Under the pieces are notes generated by a model that was not told where the DNA came from, did no database searches, and saw only the letters and a list, made by a program, of their open reading frames with translations. Position numbers and translations under genes: made by a program. A stretch of 64,000 nt of DNA from contig NZ_JAYDZX010000014.1 in the NCBI RefSeq assembly GCF_035607535.1, positions 6,398-70,397 of the forward strand, in the 5' to 3' direction. Positions 7,762-16,613 of the stretch are shown here, piece after piece (within the stretch, counting starts at the first letter, position 1; each line of letters begins with the position of its first letter). This DNA comes from Salinimicrobium sp035607535 (lineage in GTDB: Bacteria > Bacteroidota > Bacteroidia > Flavobacteriales > Flavobacteriaceae).

Positions 7762-8535
7762 ATGAATTCACGACAAGAACAGCTCAAAGCCTTTGACCGT
7801 TTACTAACCATTATGGATGAACTGCGGGAGCAGTGTCCATGGGATCGAAAACAAACATTGGAAAGTCTGCGGCATCTCACCATTGAGGAAACCTATGAAC
7901 TCGGCGATGCTATTCTGGATCATGACCTGCAGGAGGTAAAGAAGGAACTGGGAGACCTTTTACTGCACATTGTTTTCTATGCGAAGATAGGGAGCGAGAC
8001 CAAAGATTTTGACATTGCCGATGTCGCCAATGGGATCTGCGAAAAATTGATCAGCCGTCATCCACATATCTACAGCGATACCAAAGTTAATAATGAAGAG
8101 GATGTAAAGCGAAACTGGGAGCAGCTTAAGCTAAAAGAGGGTAAAAAGAGTGTTCTGGAAGGAGTGCCTGCCTCTTTGCCGGCCCTGGTGAAAGCAAGCC
8201 GGATCCAAGATAAAGTCGCCGGCGTGGGATTTGACTGGGAAGAGCCACAACAGGTATTTGAAAAGTTAAAAGAAGAACTGGAGGAGCTGCAGCATGAGGT
8301 GGAAAGCCATAATCAACAGCAAATAGAAGAGGAATTTGGGGATGTATTGTTCAGTATGATCAACTACGCCCGGTTCCTGAAAGTAAATCCCGAAGATGCC
8401 CTGGAACGGACCAATAAAAAATTCATCAAGAGATTTCAATACCTGGAAGGCAAGGCAAAAGAGCAGAAAAAAAGCCTAAAAGACATGACGCTGGCCGAAA
8501 TGGATGTTTATTGGGAAGAAGCCAAGAAGATTTAG
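7762..8535 (+). CDS. mazG: Nucleoside triphosphate pyrophosphohydrolase MazG
   Basis: 257 residues, the size of two-domain MazG. Two all-alpha NTP-PPase repeats are visible. The first has CPWDRKQTLESLRHLTIEET and EELGD-type metal ligands (VKKELGDLLLHIVFY); the second has LKEELEELQHEVES and EEEFGDVLFSMINYARFLKV. It hydrolyses (d)NTPs to monophosphates and pyrophosphate, a nucleotide-pool cleaning role, and in some bacteria affects ppGpp levels. It is followed by a bidirectional terminator shared with the DUF349 gene. Confidence 0.95.
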   Translation: MNSRQEQLKAFDRLLTIMDELREQCPWDRKQTLESLRHLTIEETYELGDAILDHDLQEVKKELGDLLLHIVFYAKIGSETKDFDIADVANGICEKLISRHPHIYSDTKVNNEEDVKRNWEQLKLKEGKKSVLEGVPASLPALVKASRIQDKVAGVGFDWEEPQQVFEKLKEELEELQHEVESHNQQQIEEEFGDVLFSMINYARFLKVNPEDALERTNKKFIKRFQYLEGKAKEQKKSLKDMTLAEMDVYWEEAKKI

Positions 8536-8551
8536 ATCGCTTTCGCATTTA

Positions 8552-8579
8552 GAACCAGAAACGGGGAACCCGGAAATAC
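8552..8579. repeat. Short heptad-repeat tract
   Basis: Four 7-bp words, GAACCAG, AAACGGG, GAACCCG, GAAATAC, lie in the short convergent spacer after mazG. The spacing is clear but the words are diverged, so this is a weak member of the window's heptad family. Confidence 0.4.
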
Positions 8580-8582
8580 AAT

Positions 8583-8623
8583 AAAAACGCCCTCCAAAAA
8601 AAGCATTTTTGAAGGGCGTTTTT
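8583..8623. terminator. Bidirectional terminator between mazG and the DUF349 gene
   Basis: AAAAACGCCCT (8583-8593) pairs with AGGGCGTTTTT (8613-8623). The loop has its own pairing (CAAAAA with TTTTTG). T-runs on both strands suit the convergent genes on either side. Confidence 0.85.
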
Positions 8624-8641
8624 ATTTCAGTCCTGGTTTTT

Positions 8642-11098
8642 CTACTCGTCGTAAAGAGATTTTACTTTTTCAAGTTTCTCCTTCCATATCTTCAGTTGTT
8701 CTTTGTGGTTCTTTATGTTCTTGTGCACTTCCTGTACCAGCGGATTTTTATCATCCACATTAGAGAAGAACTGAAGGTTGTTTTCCAGCTGTCTTATCTC
8801 AGCTTTCGTTTCCTCTATCTTTTTAGTTAGAAAATAATGCTCATTGTTGAGCTTTCTGGAGTCGTCGGAATTTTCCAACGCCTGCACCTTATTCTCATAC
8901 TTGAGCATTTCGCTCTGTTTCTTGTCGAGATCGAGCTTATCAAAAGCCTGATCAAGAGCTTTATTGAATTTTCCTTCAATATACCGTTTGCTGTGTGGTA
9001 CTCGACCCAGCTTCTTCCACTCTTCAATGAAGTTTTTAATAGTAGGAAGATCTTTTTTGCGATCTCCGGAAAATTCTACGTTCTTAAGCTTATCCAGAAG
9101 TTCTCTTTTCTGTTCAAAAGCTTCATTCTCTTCCTTGTTTTCCTCATTTCTTGAAGCATGCAACCTGTCGAAGTAGTGATTACAGGCAGCCTTGAATTTC
9201 TTCCATATCTTATCACTGTCCTTGCGTGGCACATGACCAATGCTCTTCCAGTCGGCCTGGATCTTTTTCATAAGAGGAGTGGTGGCCTTGAAGTCCTCAC
9301 TGTCTTTATGCTCTTCTGCAATTTTTACCAACTCCTGCTTTTTCTCCAGATTCTCGTATTGTTCCTTTTTCTGATTCTTGTAAAAAGCATTTTTGTTGCG
9401 ATTAAAACTGCGCACAGCCTCCTTGAATTTCTTCCAGGTCTCATCGTTCACATGGCGCGGAACTTTCCCGGCATTGAAGAAAGCCTCTCTCAAAGCTTCC
9501 ACCTCTGTGATCTTTTGCTGCCACTGCTTGTGGGAATTATAATTTCCTGCAGCTATTTCTTTGATCTGCTCAATGATGTGCTGTTTTTTCTCCAGGTTTT
9601 TTTCGAACTCTTTTTCGAGTTGCTCAAAATATTCCTGTCGCTTATCGTGGATCTGTTTGGTAGCATCGCTGAATTTTTGCCAGATATCCTCGCGGTATTC
9701 CTTTTCTACCGGCCCGAGGTCCTCTTTCCACATTTTATGAAGCATCTGTAGCTCCCTGAATGCGCGGTTAGTATCTGTTTCCTGGGTGAGTTCTTCGGCA
9801 CGGGAAATGATCTTTAGTTTTTGCTCCAGGTTATGTTTGAAATCAAGATCCCTGAATTCCCTGTTGAGATGTAGGAAATCATAGAAATTCTCCACGTGAT
9901 GGTGGTAGGTGTTCCAAACGGTATTGTACTTATCCCGTGGAATAGGTCCTGCAGTTTTCCAGCGATCCTGCAGGTCTTTAAAATGCCTGTAGGTTGTGTT
10001 GATATTTTCCTCAACATCGATCAGGCTTTTTAGTTCCTCAATGATCTCGAGTCTCTTTTCAAGATTCTGGTTGAGGTCCTGTTTTAATTGCTGGTAGTAT
10101 TTATTTCGTTTCTCCTTGTAATCAAAATACAACGAGTTAAAGCGTTTTTTTAAAGGAGTAGAGTAGTGGAAGTCGATGATATTTCCGCCTTCGGCTAGAA
10201 ATTCTTCTTTCTTTTCCTCCATTTCCTCATCGAACTTGGCATTAAATTCGGCGCGAATTTCTTCCACGTGTTCCTTGATAGCCTGGACCTTCTCTTTTTT
10301 TACCAGTTTTTCCAGCTCATCGGCCAAAGCTTCCTTGCTCATAGCGTGATAATCCTTCTTCTCAATCCCGTGGCGTTCATGCGTAGTTTCATCTTCACTA
10401 TCCTCAGCTACGGCCTCGTCTACCTCACTTTGCGCATCCCGTGGCTTTTTTGGTGCGCCGGACTCTTCATCACCTTCTTCTGAAGGATCTTCCGCTGCTT
10501 CGGAAGCTCTTTCGTCTACTTTTTCATCTGAAGTTCCCGGACTATTAGAGTCAAAAAAGGGATTTTTGGCGCCTTCTTTTTCTTCTGAAGATTCTTCCTG
10601 AATAGTAGCAGATTCTTCTGAAGATCCTGACCTTGAAGCTGCTTTTTCCTCATCTTCTTCATCAGTTTCCAAAGCCGCTTCGGGGGAGGTCGCCGGTTCG
10701 GCAGATTTCTTATCTTCGGTGGATTGGGCCTCATCTACCATGGCATCGGCGATGGAGTCCTTCTCTTCCTTATTTTCATCGGGTTTATCTGAAGAAGCCG
10801 GTTTATTTGCAGCGGGTTTAGCGGTTTCTTTATTCTGAGAAGCTGGTTTTTCTTCCTCCTCATCATCATGGTCCAAAGCCGCTTCGGCAGTAGTGCCGGG
10901 TTCGGCATCTCTTTTCTCTTCGGTCGCTTTGGCTTCATCTACCATTGCATCTGCAATGGAATCTCTTTCTTCCGCTTGGTCGGAAGTTTTTTCAGCTGTT
11001 TTTCCTGTCTCTTCTGCAGCGGATTTTTCCCGGGGATCAAGTTCATTATTCGGTTTTTCCGGCTGCTCTTGATTAGACAGTTTTTCTTTCTCAGACAT
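8642..11098 (-). CDS. DUF349 domain-containing protein with acidic repeat N-terminus
   Basis: 818 residues from the ATG at 11098; an upstream TTG at 11107 is less likely. The first roughly 240 residues are low-complexity and acidic and hold a duplicated block (about residues 45-87 and 113-155, both beginning with DSIADAMVDEA). The rest is helical with about five DUF349 repeats, each recognised by a tryptophan followed by G-x-V/I-P and a later W-x-x-F/Y (WKTAGPIPRDKYNTVW; FFNAGKVPRHVNDETWKKF; WKSIGHVPRKDSDKIWKKF). Long charged coiled-coil stretches link them. No signal peptide, so cytoplasmic. Function is unknown. A TATCTTTC box at 11150..11143 with TTG at 11173..11171 could be its promoter. 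Confidence 0.9.
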   Translation of the reverse strand: MSEKEKLSNQEQPEKPNNELDPREKSAAEETGKTAEKTSDQAEERDSIADAMVDEAKATEEKRDAEPGTTAEAALDHDDEEEEKPASQNKETAKPAANKPASSDKPDENKEEKDSIADAMVDEAQSTEDKKSAEPATSPEAALETDEEDEEKAASRSGSSEESATIQEESSEEKEGAKNPFFDSNSPGTSDEKVDERASEAAEDPSEEGDEESGAPKKPRDAQSEVDEAVAEDSEDETTHERHGIEKKDYHAMSKEALADELEKLVKKEKVQAIKEHVEEIRAEFNAKFDEEMEEKKEEFLAEGGNIIDFHYSTPLKKRFNSLYFDYKEKRNKYYQQLKQDLNQNLEKRLEIIEELKSLIDVEENINTTYRHFKDLQDRWKTAGPIPRDKYNTVWNTYHHHVENFYDFLHLNREFRDLDFKHNLEQKLKIISRAEELTQETDTNRAFRELQMLHKMWKEDLGPVEKEYREDIWQKFSDATKQIHDKRQEYFEQLEKEFEKNLEKKQHIIEQIKEIAAGNYNSHKQWQQKITEVEALREAFFNAGKVPRHVNDETWKKFKEAVRSFNRNKNAFYKNQKKEQYENLEKKQELVKIAEEHKDSEDFKATTPLMKKIQADWKSIGHVPRKDSDKIWKKFKAACNHYFDRLHASRNEENKEENEAFEQKRELLDKLKNVEFSGDRKKDLPTIKNFIEEWKKLGRVPHSKRYIEGKFNKALDQAFDKLDLDKKQSEMLKYENKVQALENSDDSRKLNNEHYFLTKKIEETKAEIRQLENNLQFFSNVDDKNPLVQEVHKNIKNHKEQLKIWKEKLEKVKSLYDE
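10634..10966 (-). repeat. Internal tandem duplication in the DUF349 gene
   Basis: DNA at 10838-10966 and 10634-10762 encodes two copies of a block of about 43 residues, offset by 68 codons. Both start with the same 11 residues, DSIADAMVDEA, and end in an acidic run followed by K-x-A-S. The DNA copies have diverged mainly at third positions, so the duplication is not very recent. Confidence 0.75.
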
Positions 11099-11215
11099 AT
11101 CTTTCAATGTTAGGGTTCAATATTCAATAATATAATAAAGCTGAAAGATAACAACTCCCCGCGTACCTAACAAGGCTTTGCGGCTATTTGTGAAGGTAAA
11201 ATTGTGCTGTGGAGG

Positions 11216-11950
11216 CTAACTTTTATTCCAGATCTCCCAGGCTTTTTCGGCCTGCAATTCCAGCATTTTCTGTCCGTTAAGAACCCTTGCTCCCCGATCT
11301 TCAGCCTTTTGCATCAATGCCGTTTTGGCCGGATTGTAAATGAGGTCGAATAGAAGGTGTCGGGCATCTAGATATTCCACGGGTACTGCAGGAAATTCGG
11401 TCGTTCTGGGAAAGGTACCCAAAGGTGTAGTGTTCACAATCACCGTATGATCGGCAAGTACTTCTTCAGAAAGATCTTTATAAGAAATAGCATTTTTGGC
11501 AGGTGTGCGGGAAACAAATTTAGGGGTGATCCCCAGGGTTTCCAGGGCGTATTTCACTGCCTTTGAGGCACCACCGGTTCCCAGGATGAGCGCTTTTTTA
11601 TGATGAGGTTTCAGGTGTGGCTTTAAAGCTTCAGCAAACCCATAATAATCGGTATTATAGCCTGTGAGCTTTCCATTTTCTCCAACCTTGATGGTGTTTA
11701 CGGCTCCAATTTCTTCAGCAACGGGATCAAGAGTATCCAAAAAGGGGAAAATAGCCTCTTTATATGGAATGGTGACATTCAAGCCCTTCAACTGCGGATT
11801 GGCTGAAATTACCCGGGGAAATTCAGTGATTTCCTGAAGATCAAAATTTTCATAGGTTGCTGCTATATTTTCCCGGCTAAATTTTTCTGAAAAATATTTT
11901 CTTGAAAAGGAATAGGAAATATCGCGACCTATTAAGCCAAATTTACGCAT
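11216..11950 (-). CDS. aroE: Shikimate 5-dehydrogenase
   Basis: 244 residues, somewhat shorter than E. coli AroE. It catalyses NADPH-dependent reduction of 3-dehydroshikimate in aromatic amino acid synthesis. Seen: shikimate-binding SYSFSRKYF and NVTIPYKEAI (catalytic lysine), GAVNTIK, YNTDYYGFAEAL, the nucleotide-binding loop LGTGGASKAVKYAL, and VNTTPLGTFP. Its start overlaps the end of the DUF368 gene by 8 bases, so it is co-translated with the transporter pair. Confidence 0.95.
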   Translation of the reverse strand: MRKFGLIGRDISYSFSRKYFSEKFSRENIAATYENFDLQEITEFPRVISANPQLKGLNVTIPYKEAIFPFLDTLDPVAEEIGAVNTIKVGENGKLTGYNTDYYGFAEALKPHLKPHHKKALILGTGGASKAVKYALETLGITPKFVSRTPAKNAISYKDLSEEVLADHTVIVNTTPLGTFPRTTEFPAVPVEYLDARHLLFDLIYNPAKTALMQKAEDRGARVLNGQKMLELQAEKAWEIWNKS

Positions 11951-12965
11951 GGGATCTTTTATTTTTTAGTTCTGCAAGAGCAATCCAGAGAACCAATAAA
12001 GCTCCCAGGATGATCAAGAAGATGGCAAGCCAGGTACTTCCCTGGTCAAGTTGTGGCAAATACCGGTCATAGTTGTCTATGATCCTGTTGCCGCTTTGAT
12101 CAAGTACAAAGATCCCATCGGTATTAAGCCGGTATTCTGCCTCTTTCCAAGGCCAGACGACTCCGAGGGAACCGGTAATAAATCCAATGATCACGGCAAA
12201 AGTGGCGCTCTTATAATGCTTGAGGAGATATCCTAAAATGTGAGAAAGGGAAACCAGCCCTGTTATCGAACCCGCCGTAAAGACCATTAGAACCTGAAGT
12301 AACCGCAGCCTTTCTTCATTGTTCCAAAAGGAAAAATCCAGCATGAACACTTCAGAAAGGGTGAGATATAAAGCATTCACCGAATCTACAAGAAGCAAGA
12401 CATAATTCCCGAGAAGTATAAGAATAAAAGAACCCGAAAGACCGGGAAGGGTCATTCCCGAAACGCCCACAATTCCGCAGAAAAAGACGAACCACAGGTT
12501 ATCATTTTCGGCTGCGGGCTCAAGAAAACTGATGCTGACACCTCCAATGATCCCCAGCAGCATAAAGCCGATATTCCGCCGGTTCCATTCTTTAAAATCT
12601 TTACTAATGTAATAGATCGAACCCAGGATCATTCCGAAGAAAGCTGCCCATACGTAAAGTTCATAGCGGGTAATGAGATAGTCCAACAGGAGAGACACCG
12701 AAAAGTAGCTAATCACCATTCCCAGAACGAGCAGGGAAATAAAGCGGCCATTCGCGTAATACCATAGGCTGCGAAATCTTCCGTTGACCAGTAATTTCAG
12801 GGAATTATAATTAATGCGGCGCAGGGAATAGATGAATTCCTCATAAAAACCTGCCACAAAGGCCACCATTCCGCCGGAAACACCGGGAACTTTATTTGCG
12901 GCACCCATTAGGATGCCTTTGATAACGAGAAATACCTTGTCGCTAAACGTTCGGGTTTGCTGCAT
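11943..12965 (-). CDS. DUF368 membrane protein (PopT-type polyprenyl-phosphate transporter family), copy 2
   Basis: 340 residues with many hydrophobic segments. The two family re-entrant motifs are clear: GAANKVPGVSGGMVAFVAG near the N-terminus and LPGLSGSFILILLGNY in the middle. DUF368 proteins (PopT) have been shown to recycle undecaprenyl phosphate across the inner membrane for peptidoglycan and surface-polymer synthesis. Its first 23 bases overlap the paralogue upstream and its end overlaps aroE, so the three are translationally coupled. The C-terminal part carries a soluble insert (about residues 277-310) before the last membrane segment. Confidence 0.9.
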   Translation of the reverse strand: MQQTRTFSDKVFLVIKGILMGAANKVPGVSGGMVAFVAGFYEEFIYSLRRINYNSLKLLVNGRFRSLWYYANGRFISLLVLGMVISYFSVSLLLDYLITRYELYVWAAFFGMILGSIYYISKDFKEWNRRNIGFMLLGIIGGVSISFLEPAAENDNLWFVFFCGIVGVSGMTLPGLSGSFILILLGNYVLLLVDSVNALYLTLSEVFMLDFSFWNNEERLRLLQVLMVFTAGSITGLVSLSHILGYLLKHYKSATFAVIIGFITGSLGVVWPWKEAEYRLNTDGIFVLDQSGNRIIDNYDRYLPQLDQGSTWLAIFLIILGALLVLWIALAELKNKRSHA

Positions 12966-13890
12966 TTTCCTGCACCGGCTTTTTTTCTGCGAGGCCCTCT
13001 AAGATAAGAATAAGGGCAAATCCTGCAAGCATAAGAACAGAAGCCTGAATGGTATGTGGTTCTGAAGCAAAATTCCACGGCATAACCGACTCATCTCTAA
13101 GTACTACAGATTTGTCTCCGTAAGTTGCAGTTTCCAAAACTCTTTTCCAGGGCCAGATCTTGTTTAGTGACCCTGCAATAAACCCCGTCAAAGTGGCGAG
13201 TGTAAGTGTGCTGTAGTTGAGAAAAAGCCACTTTAAAAGTCTGGAAAAAGACAGCAATCCAAAAATGGCTCCCAGGGCCACAATTCCCAGGATCTTAAGG
13301 TCAAAGTCGTGCGCTGCTTCGCTCACGGTTTTGTACGCACCCAACAGGACCAGGATGAAAGCCCCCGAAATTCCCGGCAGGATCATTGCGCAAATGGCAA
13401 TTGCGCCGGCAAAAAACAGGAACAGGTCACTTGCTGCGGCAGTCAAAGGTGGCAGAGAGGTGATGTAAAGAGCGATCCCGGCTCCAATAATTAGAAAAAG
13501 GAAGACGTTAAAGGTCCATTTCGGGATCTGTTTGGCAACATAGTAAACGCTGGCAAGTACAAGTCCGAAAAAGAAAGCCCAGATGAGAATAGGGTTGTTT
13601 TCCAGCAGATAATTGGTCACTCGCATAACGGTGAAAATGCTGAAAAGTATACCTCCTAAAAGGGCAATAATGAAGTTGCCGTTGAATTCTTTCCAAAAGG
13701 CCTTAAAACCTTCATTTTTCCAGGTATAAAGAAGGCTCACTTTCACACCGCTAATGGTGGAAATGAGCTCTTCATAAATTCCTGAAATAAATGCTATAGT
13801 ACCGCCGGAAACTCCCGGGACCACATCTGCGGCTCCCATGGCCATTCCTTTTGCCGAAATAAGAAGATAATCTTTAAAACTTCGTCGCAT
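12943..13890 (-). CDS. DUF368 membrane protein (PopT-type polyprenyl-phosphate transporter family), copy 1
   Basis: 315 residues. The family motifs GAADVVPGVSGGTIAFISG and LPGISGAFILVLLGAY correspond to those of its neighbour, so the two are clear paralogues. The segment GSLNKIWPWKRVLE here and GSLGVVWPWKEAEY in the neighbour also align. The gene ends inside the start of copy 2 (23-base overlap). It probably moves C55-phosphate or a related lipid carrier across the inner membrane. Whether the two form a heterodimer or act independently cannot be told from sequence. Confidence 0.9.
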   Translation of the reverse strand: MRRSFKDYLLISAKGMAMGAADVVPGVSGGTIAFISGIYEELISTISGVKVSLLYTWKNEGFKAFWKEFNGNFIIALLGGILFSIFTVMRVTNYLLENNPILIWAFFFGLVLASVYYVAKQIPKWTFNVFLFLIIGAGIALYITSLPPLTAAASDLFLFFAGAIAICAMILPGISGAFILVLLGAYKTVSEAAHDFDLKILGIVALGAIFGLLSFSRLLKWLFLNYSTLTLATLTGFIAGSLNKIWPWKRVLETATYGDKSVVLRDESVMPWNFASEPHTIQASVLMLAGFALILILEGLAEKKPVQENAANPNV

Positions 13891-13923
13891 CGTCTTGTTT
13901 TGAAGTGCGCAAAGTTAAAAGAA

Positions 13924-15324
13924 TTAACTGCAAGATTTAAGGTGCATCCTTATTTTATCCCGGACAGATTTTCTCGCGAAAATTGAAGGGAAAAGTTCCT
14001 CAATAATGATGTAATATTCTGAGTCCATCTTGAGAGCATTGTTCAGGTGCTTGTTTCCGTTCTCGGGTTCGTGCAGCATGAAATAAAGTCCGGCTAGGCG
14101 GTATTCAATTTCGGCTGTTTCTGGATAGAACTCGATGGCCTGTAGCAGGTTTTGTAAAGCAGCCTCAAACTCACCAAGATCGATAAGTATATCACACCTC
14201 TTGATCCAGGTTTCCAATTCGTAGTTTCCCAATTCGAGTGTTCTACGGTAGCCTCTTTCGGCTTCTTCAAGATGTTGCAGTCTGTTGTTGATGCGCGCAT
14301 ATCGCTTCCAGTACAGCACATTCTCTCCGTCAATAGCTATAGCCTTGTTGATGTAGTAAAGAGCCTTGTGGTAATTCTTTTTCTTGTAAAAGAAATCGGT
14401 AATAGCGATCCAGCCTTTGTCCAACAAGGGATCTTCATGTACGGTTTGACGATAGTTCTTAAGCGCCAGTTCATCCAGTCCCAGTTTCTCATAACACTTC
14501 CCGATCCTCAAATAGGCAAAGGAAGTGGGATCATCAAGGTCCATAGTGATGGTGTAGTTCTCAATGGCTTCGTTGAACCTGCCCAATTTTTCCAGCACCT
14601 TTCCTTTTTCCAGGTAAGCACCAATGAAGGTGTCATCGCTAATGATCGCAAAATCAAAAGAAGAAAGGGCTTTTTTATAGTTCTTCAGGTCAAAATACTG
14701 TTTCCCCAACTGGTGCCAGGCAACTTCGGAATAGGGATTCCTGTCGAGAAAGCTGTTGAGGTAATCTATTGCCCCCTGTTTTTGTTCAAGAAAATCAAAG
14801 CAGTACATGACATTGTATAGCGCCGAATAGTCTTCCTCATCGGCTTCGAGACATTTCATGAAGTTGAGCTTGGCGTTCTCAAAATCTTCCAGAAAAAGGT
14901 ATTCCATTCCTAAAAGAGAATAGACATCTGCCTCATCATAAGTTATTTCCAGCGCCGTCTCAAGCATCTCAATGGCCTCGCGGTGCAAGTCTTTCTTAGA
15001 CAAAATATTGGCTTTCTGAATATATATCTCTTCGTTGGAAGATTCCAGTTCGTAAATTTCGTTCAGTATTCCCTCGGCCTGGTCAAGCTTGTCTTCAAAA
15101 ACCAGGATCTCTACACGTAACAACTTCAGGTTAACCGAAGAAGGGTGTTGAGAAAGACCCAGTTTAACAGCTTTTTTGGCAAGAGCAATTTTCCCGTTCT
15201 CTAAATAATAATGAATGATATTCTCGAACTCATCCGAATCAAAGAATAATATATCATTAGTCTTCAGCATCGATTCAAAACGAGTAAGGGAGAAATTGTT
15301 TTCTTCGTTATGGCTTAACAGCAT
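13924..15324 (-). CDS. Tetratricopeptide repeat protein
   Basis: 466 residues made almost entirely of TPR-like helical hairpins (for example AIEMLETALEITYDEADVYSLLGMEYLFLEDFENAKLNFMKCLE in spirit, with repeated A-x-x-x-F/Y and G-x-x-Y/L positions). No signal peptide or membrane helix is visible, so it is probably a cytoplasmic scaffold. It ends 33 bases before the first DUF368 gene starts and may be the first gene of the TPR-DUF368-DUF368-aroE unit. The partner is unknown. Confidence 0.88.
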   Translation of the reverse strand: MLLSHNEENNFSLTRFESMLKTNDILFFDSDEFENIIHYYLENGKIALAKKAVKLGLSQHPSSVNLKLLRVEILVFEDKLDQAEGILNEIYELESSNEEIYIQKANILSKKDLHREAIEMLETALEITYDEADVYSLLGMEYLFLEDFENAKLNFMKCLEADEEDYSALYNVMYCFDFLEQKQGAIDYLNSFLDRNPYSEVAWHQLGKQYFDLKNYKKALSSFDFAIISDDTFIGAYLEKGKVLEKLGRFNEAIENYTITMDLDDPTSFAYLRIGKCYEKLGLDELALKNYRQTVHEDPLLDKGWIAITDFFYKKKNYHKALYYINKAIAIDGENVLYWKRYARINNRLQHLEEAERGYRRTLELGNYELETWIKRCDILIDLGEFEAALQNLLQAIEFYPETAEIEYRLAGLYFMLHEPENGNKHLNNALKMDSEYYIIIEELFPSIFARKSVRDKIRMHLKSCS

Positions 15325-15427
15325 AAGCAGTTTGTTACTGATTTCTACAGTATTAAAGTTATAAATGTTCTACAGCGACCGGGTTAAAAACCAAATATGT
15401 TGTTAACAAAGTAATTAACATGTTAGC

Positions 15428-16609
15428 CTACTGCATTATTTCGTCTAGTATTTCAATAATTATGCCGCATCCTTTTTTTATCTCATCCATTGATATAGTT
15501 AGTGGCGGCGTAATTCTAACCGCTTTCCCCTCAAAGAGTAACCAAAACAAAATGAGACCTTTAGCCTGCGCTCGAATCACCAATTCGTTAACAATTTTTT
15601 CAGATTTTAGTATTGGAGCGAGCATTAATCCTCTCCCTCTAATTTCTTTAATGAGCGGATGAACCAAAAGTTTTCTGAATAATTCCTCTTTTTGGAGGGT
15701 CTGTTCCAGAAGGTCTCCTTCAATTAATTCCTGCAGCGTAGCCAAAGCAGCAGCCGCGATAACAGGATTGCCACCAAAGGTAGTGATGTGACCCATCTTC
15801 GGGTTATCGCTCAGGGTATCCATTATTTCTGAAGAAGAAGTAAAGGCGCCAATAGGCATTCCGCCACCCATGCCTTTTCCCATCACTACAATATCCGGCA
15901 CCATATCGTAATTTTCAAAGCCGAAGAGCTTTCCTGTACGGCCAAAGCCCGGCTGGATCTCATCCAGGATGAGCAGGGCTCCAACTTCTTCACATCTGGA
16001 TTTTACCTTCTTTAAGTAATTTTTTTCCGGCTGAATGAATCCCGCACCACCCTGTATGCTCTCAAGGATCACCCCGGCAGTATTTTCTGAGATTTTTAGA
16101 AGGTCTTCCTCCTTGTTAAATTCTATCCAGGACACATCTCCAATGAGCGGGCGAAAGGGTTTTTGTCTTTCCTCGTAAGTCATAAGGCTCAGGGAGCCCA
16201 TAGTATTACCGTGGTAAGCGTTCTTTGCAGCGATGATGCCGGTCTTGCCGGTGTATCGCCTGGCCAGCTTTAAAGCTCCTTCAATAGCCTCGGTCCCCGA
16301 ATTGGTCAGATAAGTTTTATCCAGTGGGGCAGGTAATTGTGAAGCCAGCAACCTGCACAATTCTACAGCAGGGCCCTGGGCATATTCACCGTAAACCATC
16401 ACATGAAGATATTTCTCTGCCTGCTGTTTGATCGCGTTGACCACACGGGGGTGGCAGTGGCCCAAGGTACAGGCAGAAACGCCTGCCACAAAGTCAAGGT
16501 ATTTTTCATTGGCAGAATCAAAAATATAAGAGCCTTGGGCATGGGAAACTTCCAGCGCCAGCGGATGAGGCGATGTTTGCGCCTGATATTTAAAAAAATC
16601 CTGTCTCAA
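15428..16609 (-). CDS. Class III (PLP) aminotransferase, aspartate aminotransferase family
   Basis: 393 residues, apparently starting at a TTG at 16609, four bases after the OstA-like gene's stop; no nearby ATG fits. PLP-enzyme landmarks: YLTNSGTEAIEGALKLAR, the AYHGNT segment, LILDEIQPGFGRTG, and the PLP-binding lysine in VVMGKGMGGGMPIGAF. It resembles acetylornithine/ornithine and 4-aminobutyrate transaminases, but the substrate cannot be assigned. It is probably cytoplasmic and co-transcribed with the OstA-like gene, an order that may reflect gene packing rather than function. Confidence 0.88.
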   Translation of the reverse strand: MRQDFFKYQAQTSPHPLALEVSHAQGSYIFDSANEKYLDFVAGVSACTLGHCHPRVVNAIKQQAEKYLHVMVYGEYAQGPAVELCRLLASQLPAPLDKTYLTNSGTEAIEGALKLARRYTGKTGIIAAKNAYHGNTMGSLSLMTYEERQKPFRPLIGDVSWIEFNKEEDLLKISENTAGVILESIQGGAGFIQPEKNYLKKVKSRCEEVGALLILDEIQPGFGRTGKLFGFENYDMVPDIVVMGKGMGGGMPIGAFTSSSEIMDTLSDNPKMGHITTFGGNPVIAAAALATLQELIEGDLLEQTLQKEELFRKLLVHPLIKEIRGRGLMLAPILKSEKIVNELVIRAQAKGLILFWLLFEGKAVRITPPLTISMDEIKKGCGIIIEILDEIMQ

Positions 16610-16613
16610 TCTA

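Noticed and set aside
8827..10017. Plus-strand and alternative frames across the DUF349 gene (for example 9158-9751)
   Set aside because: They are antisense shadows of a lysine/glutamate-rich gene, giving phenylalanine/leucine-rich translations with no family signature.
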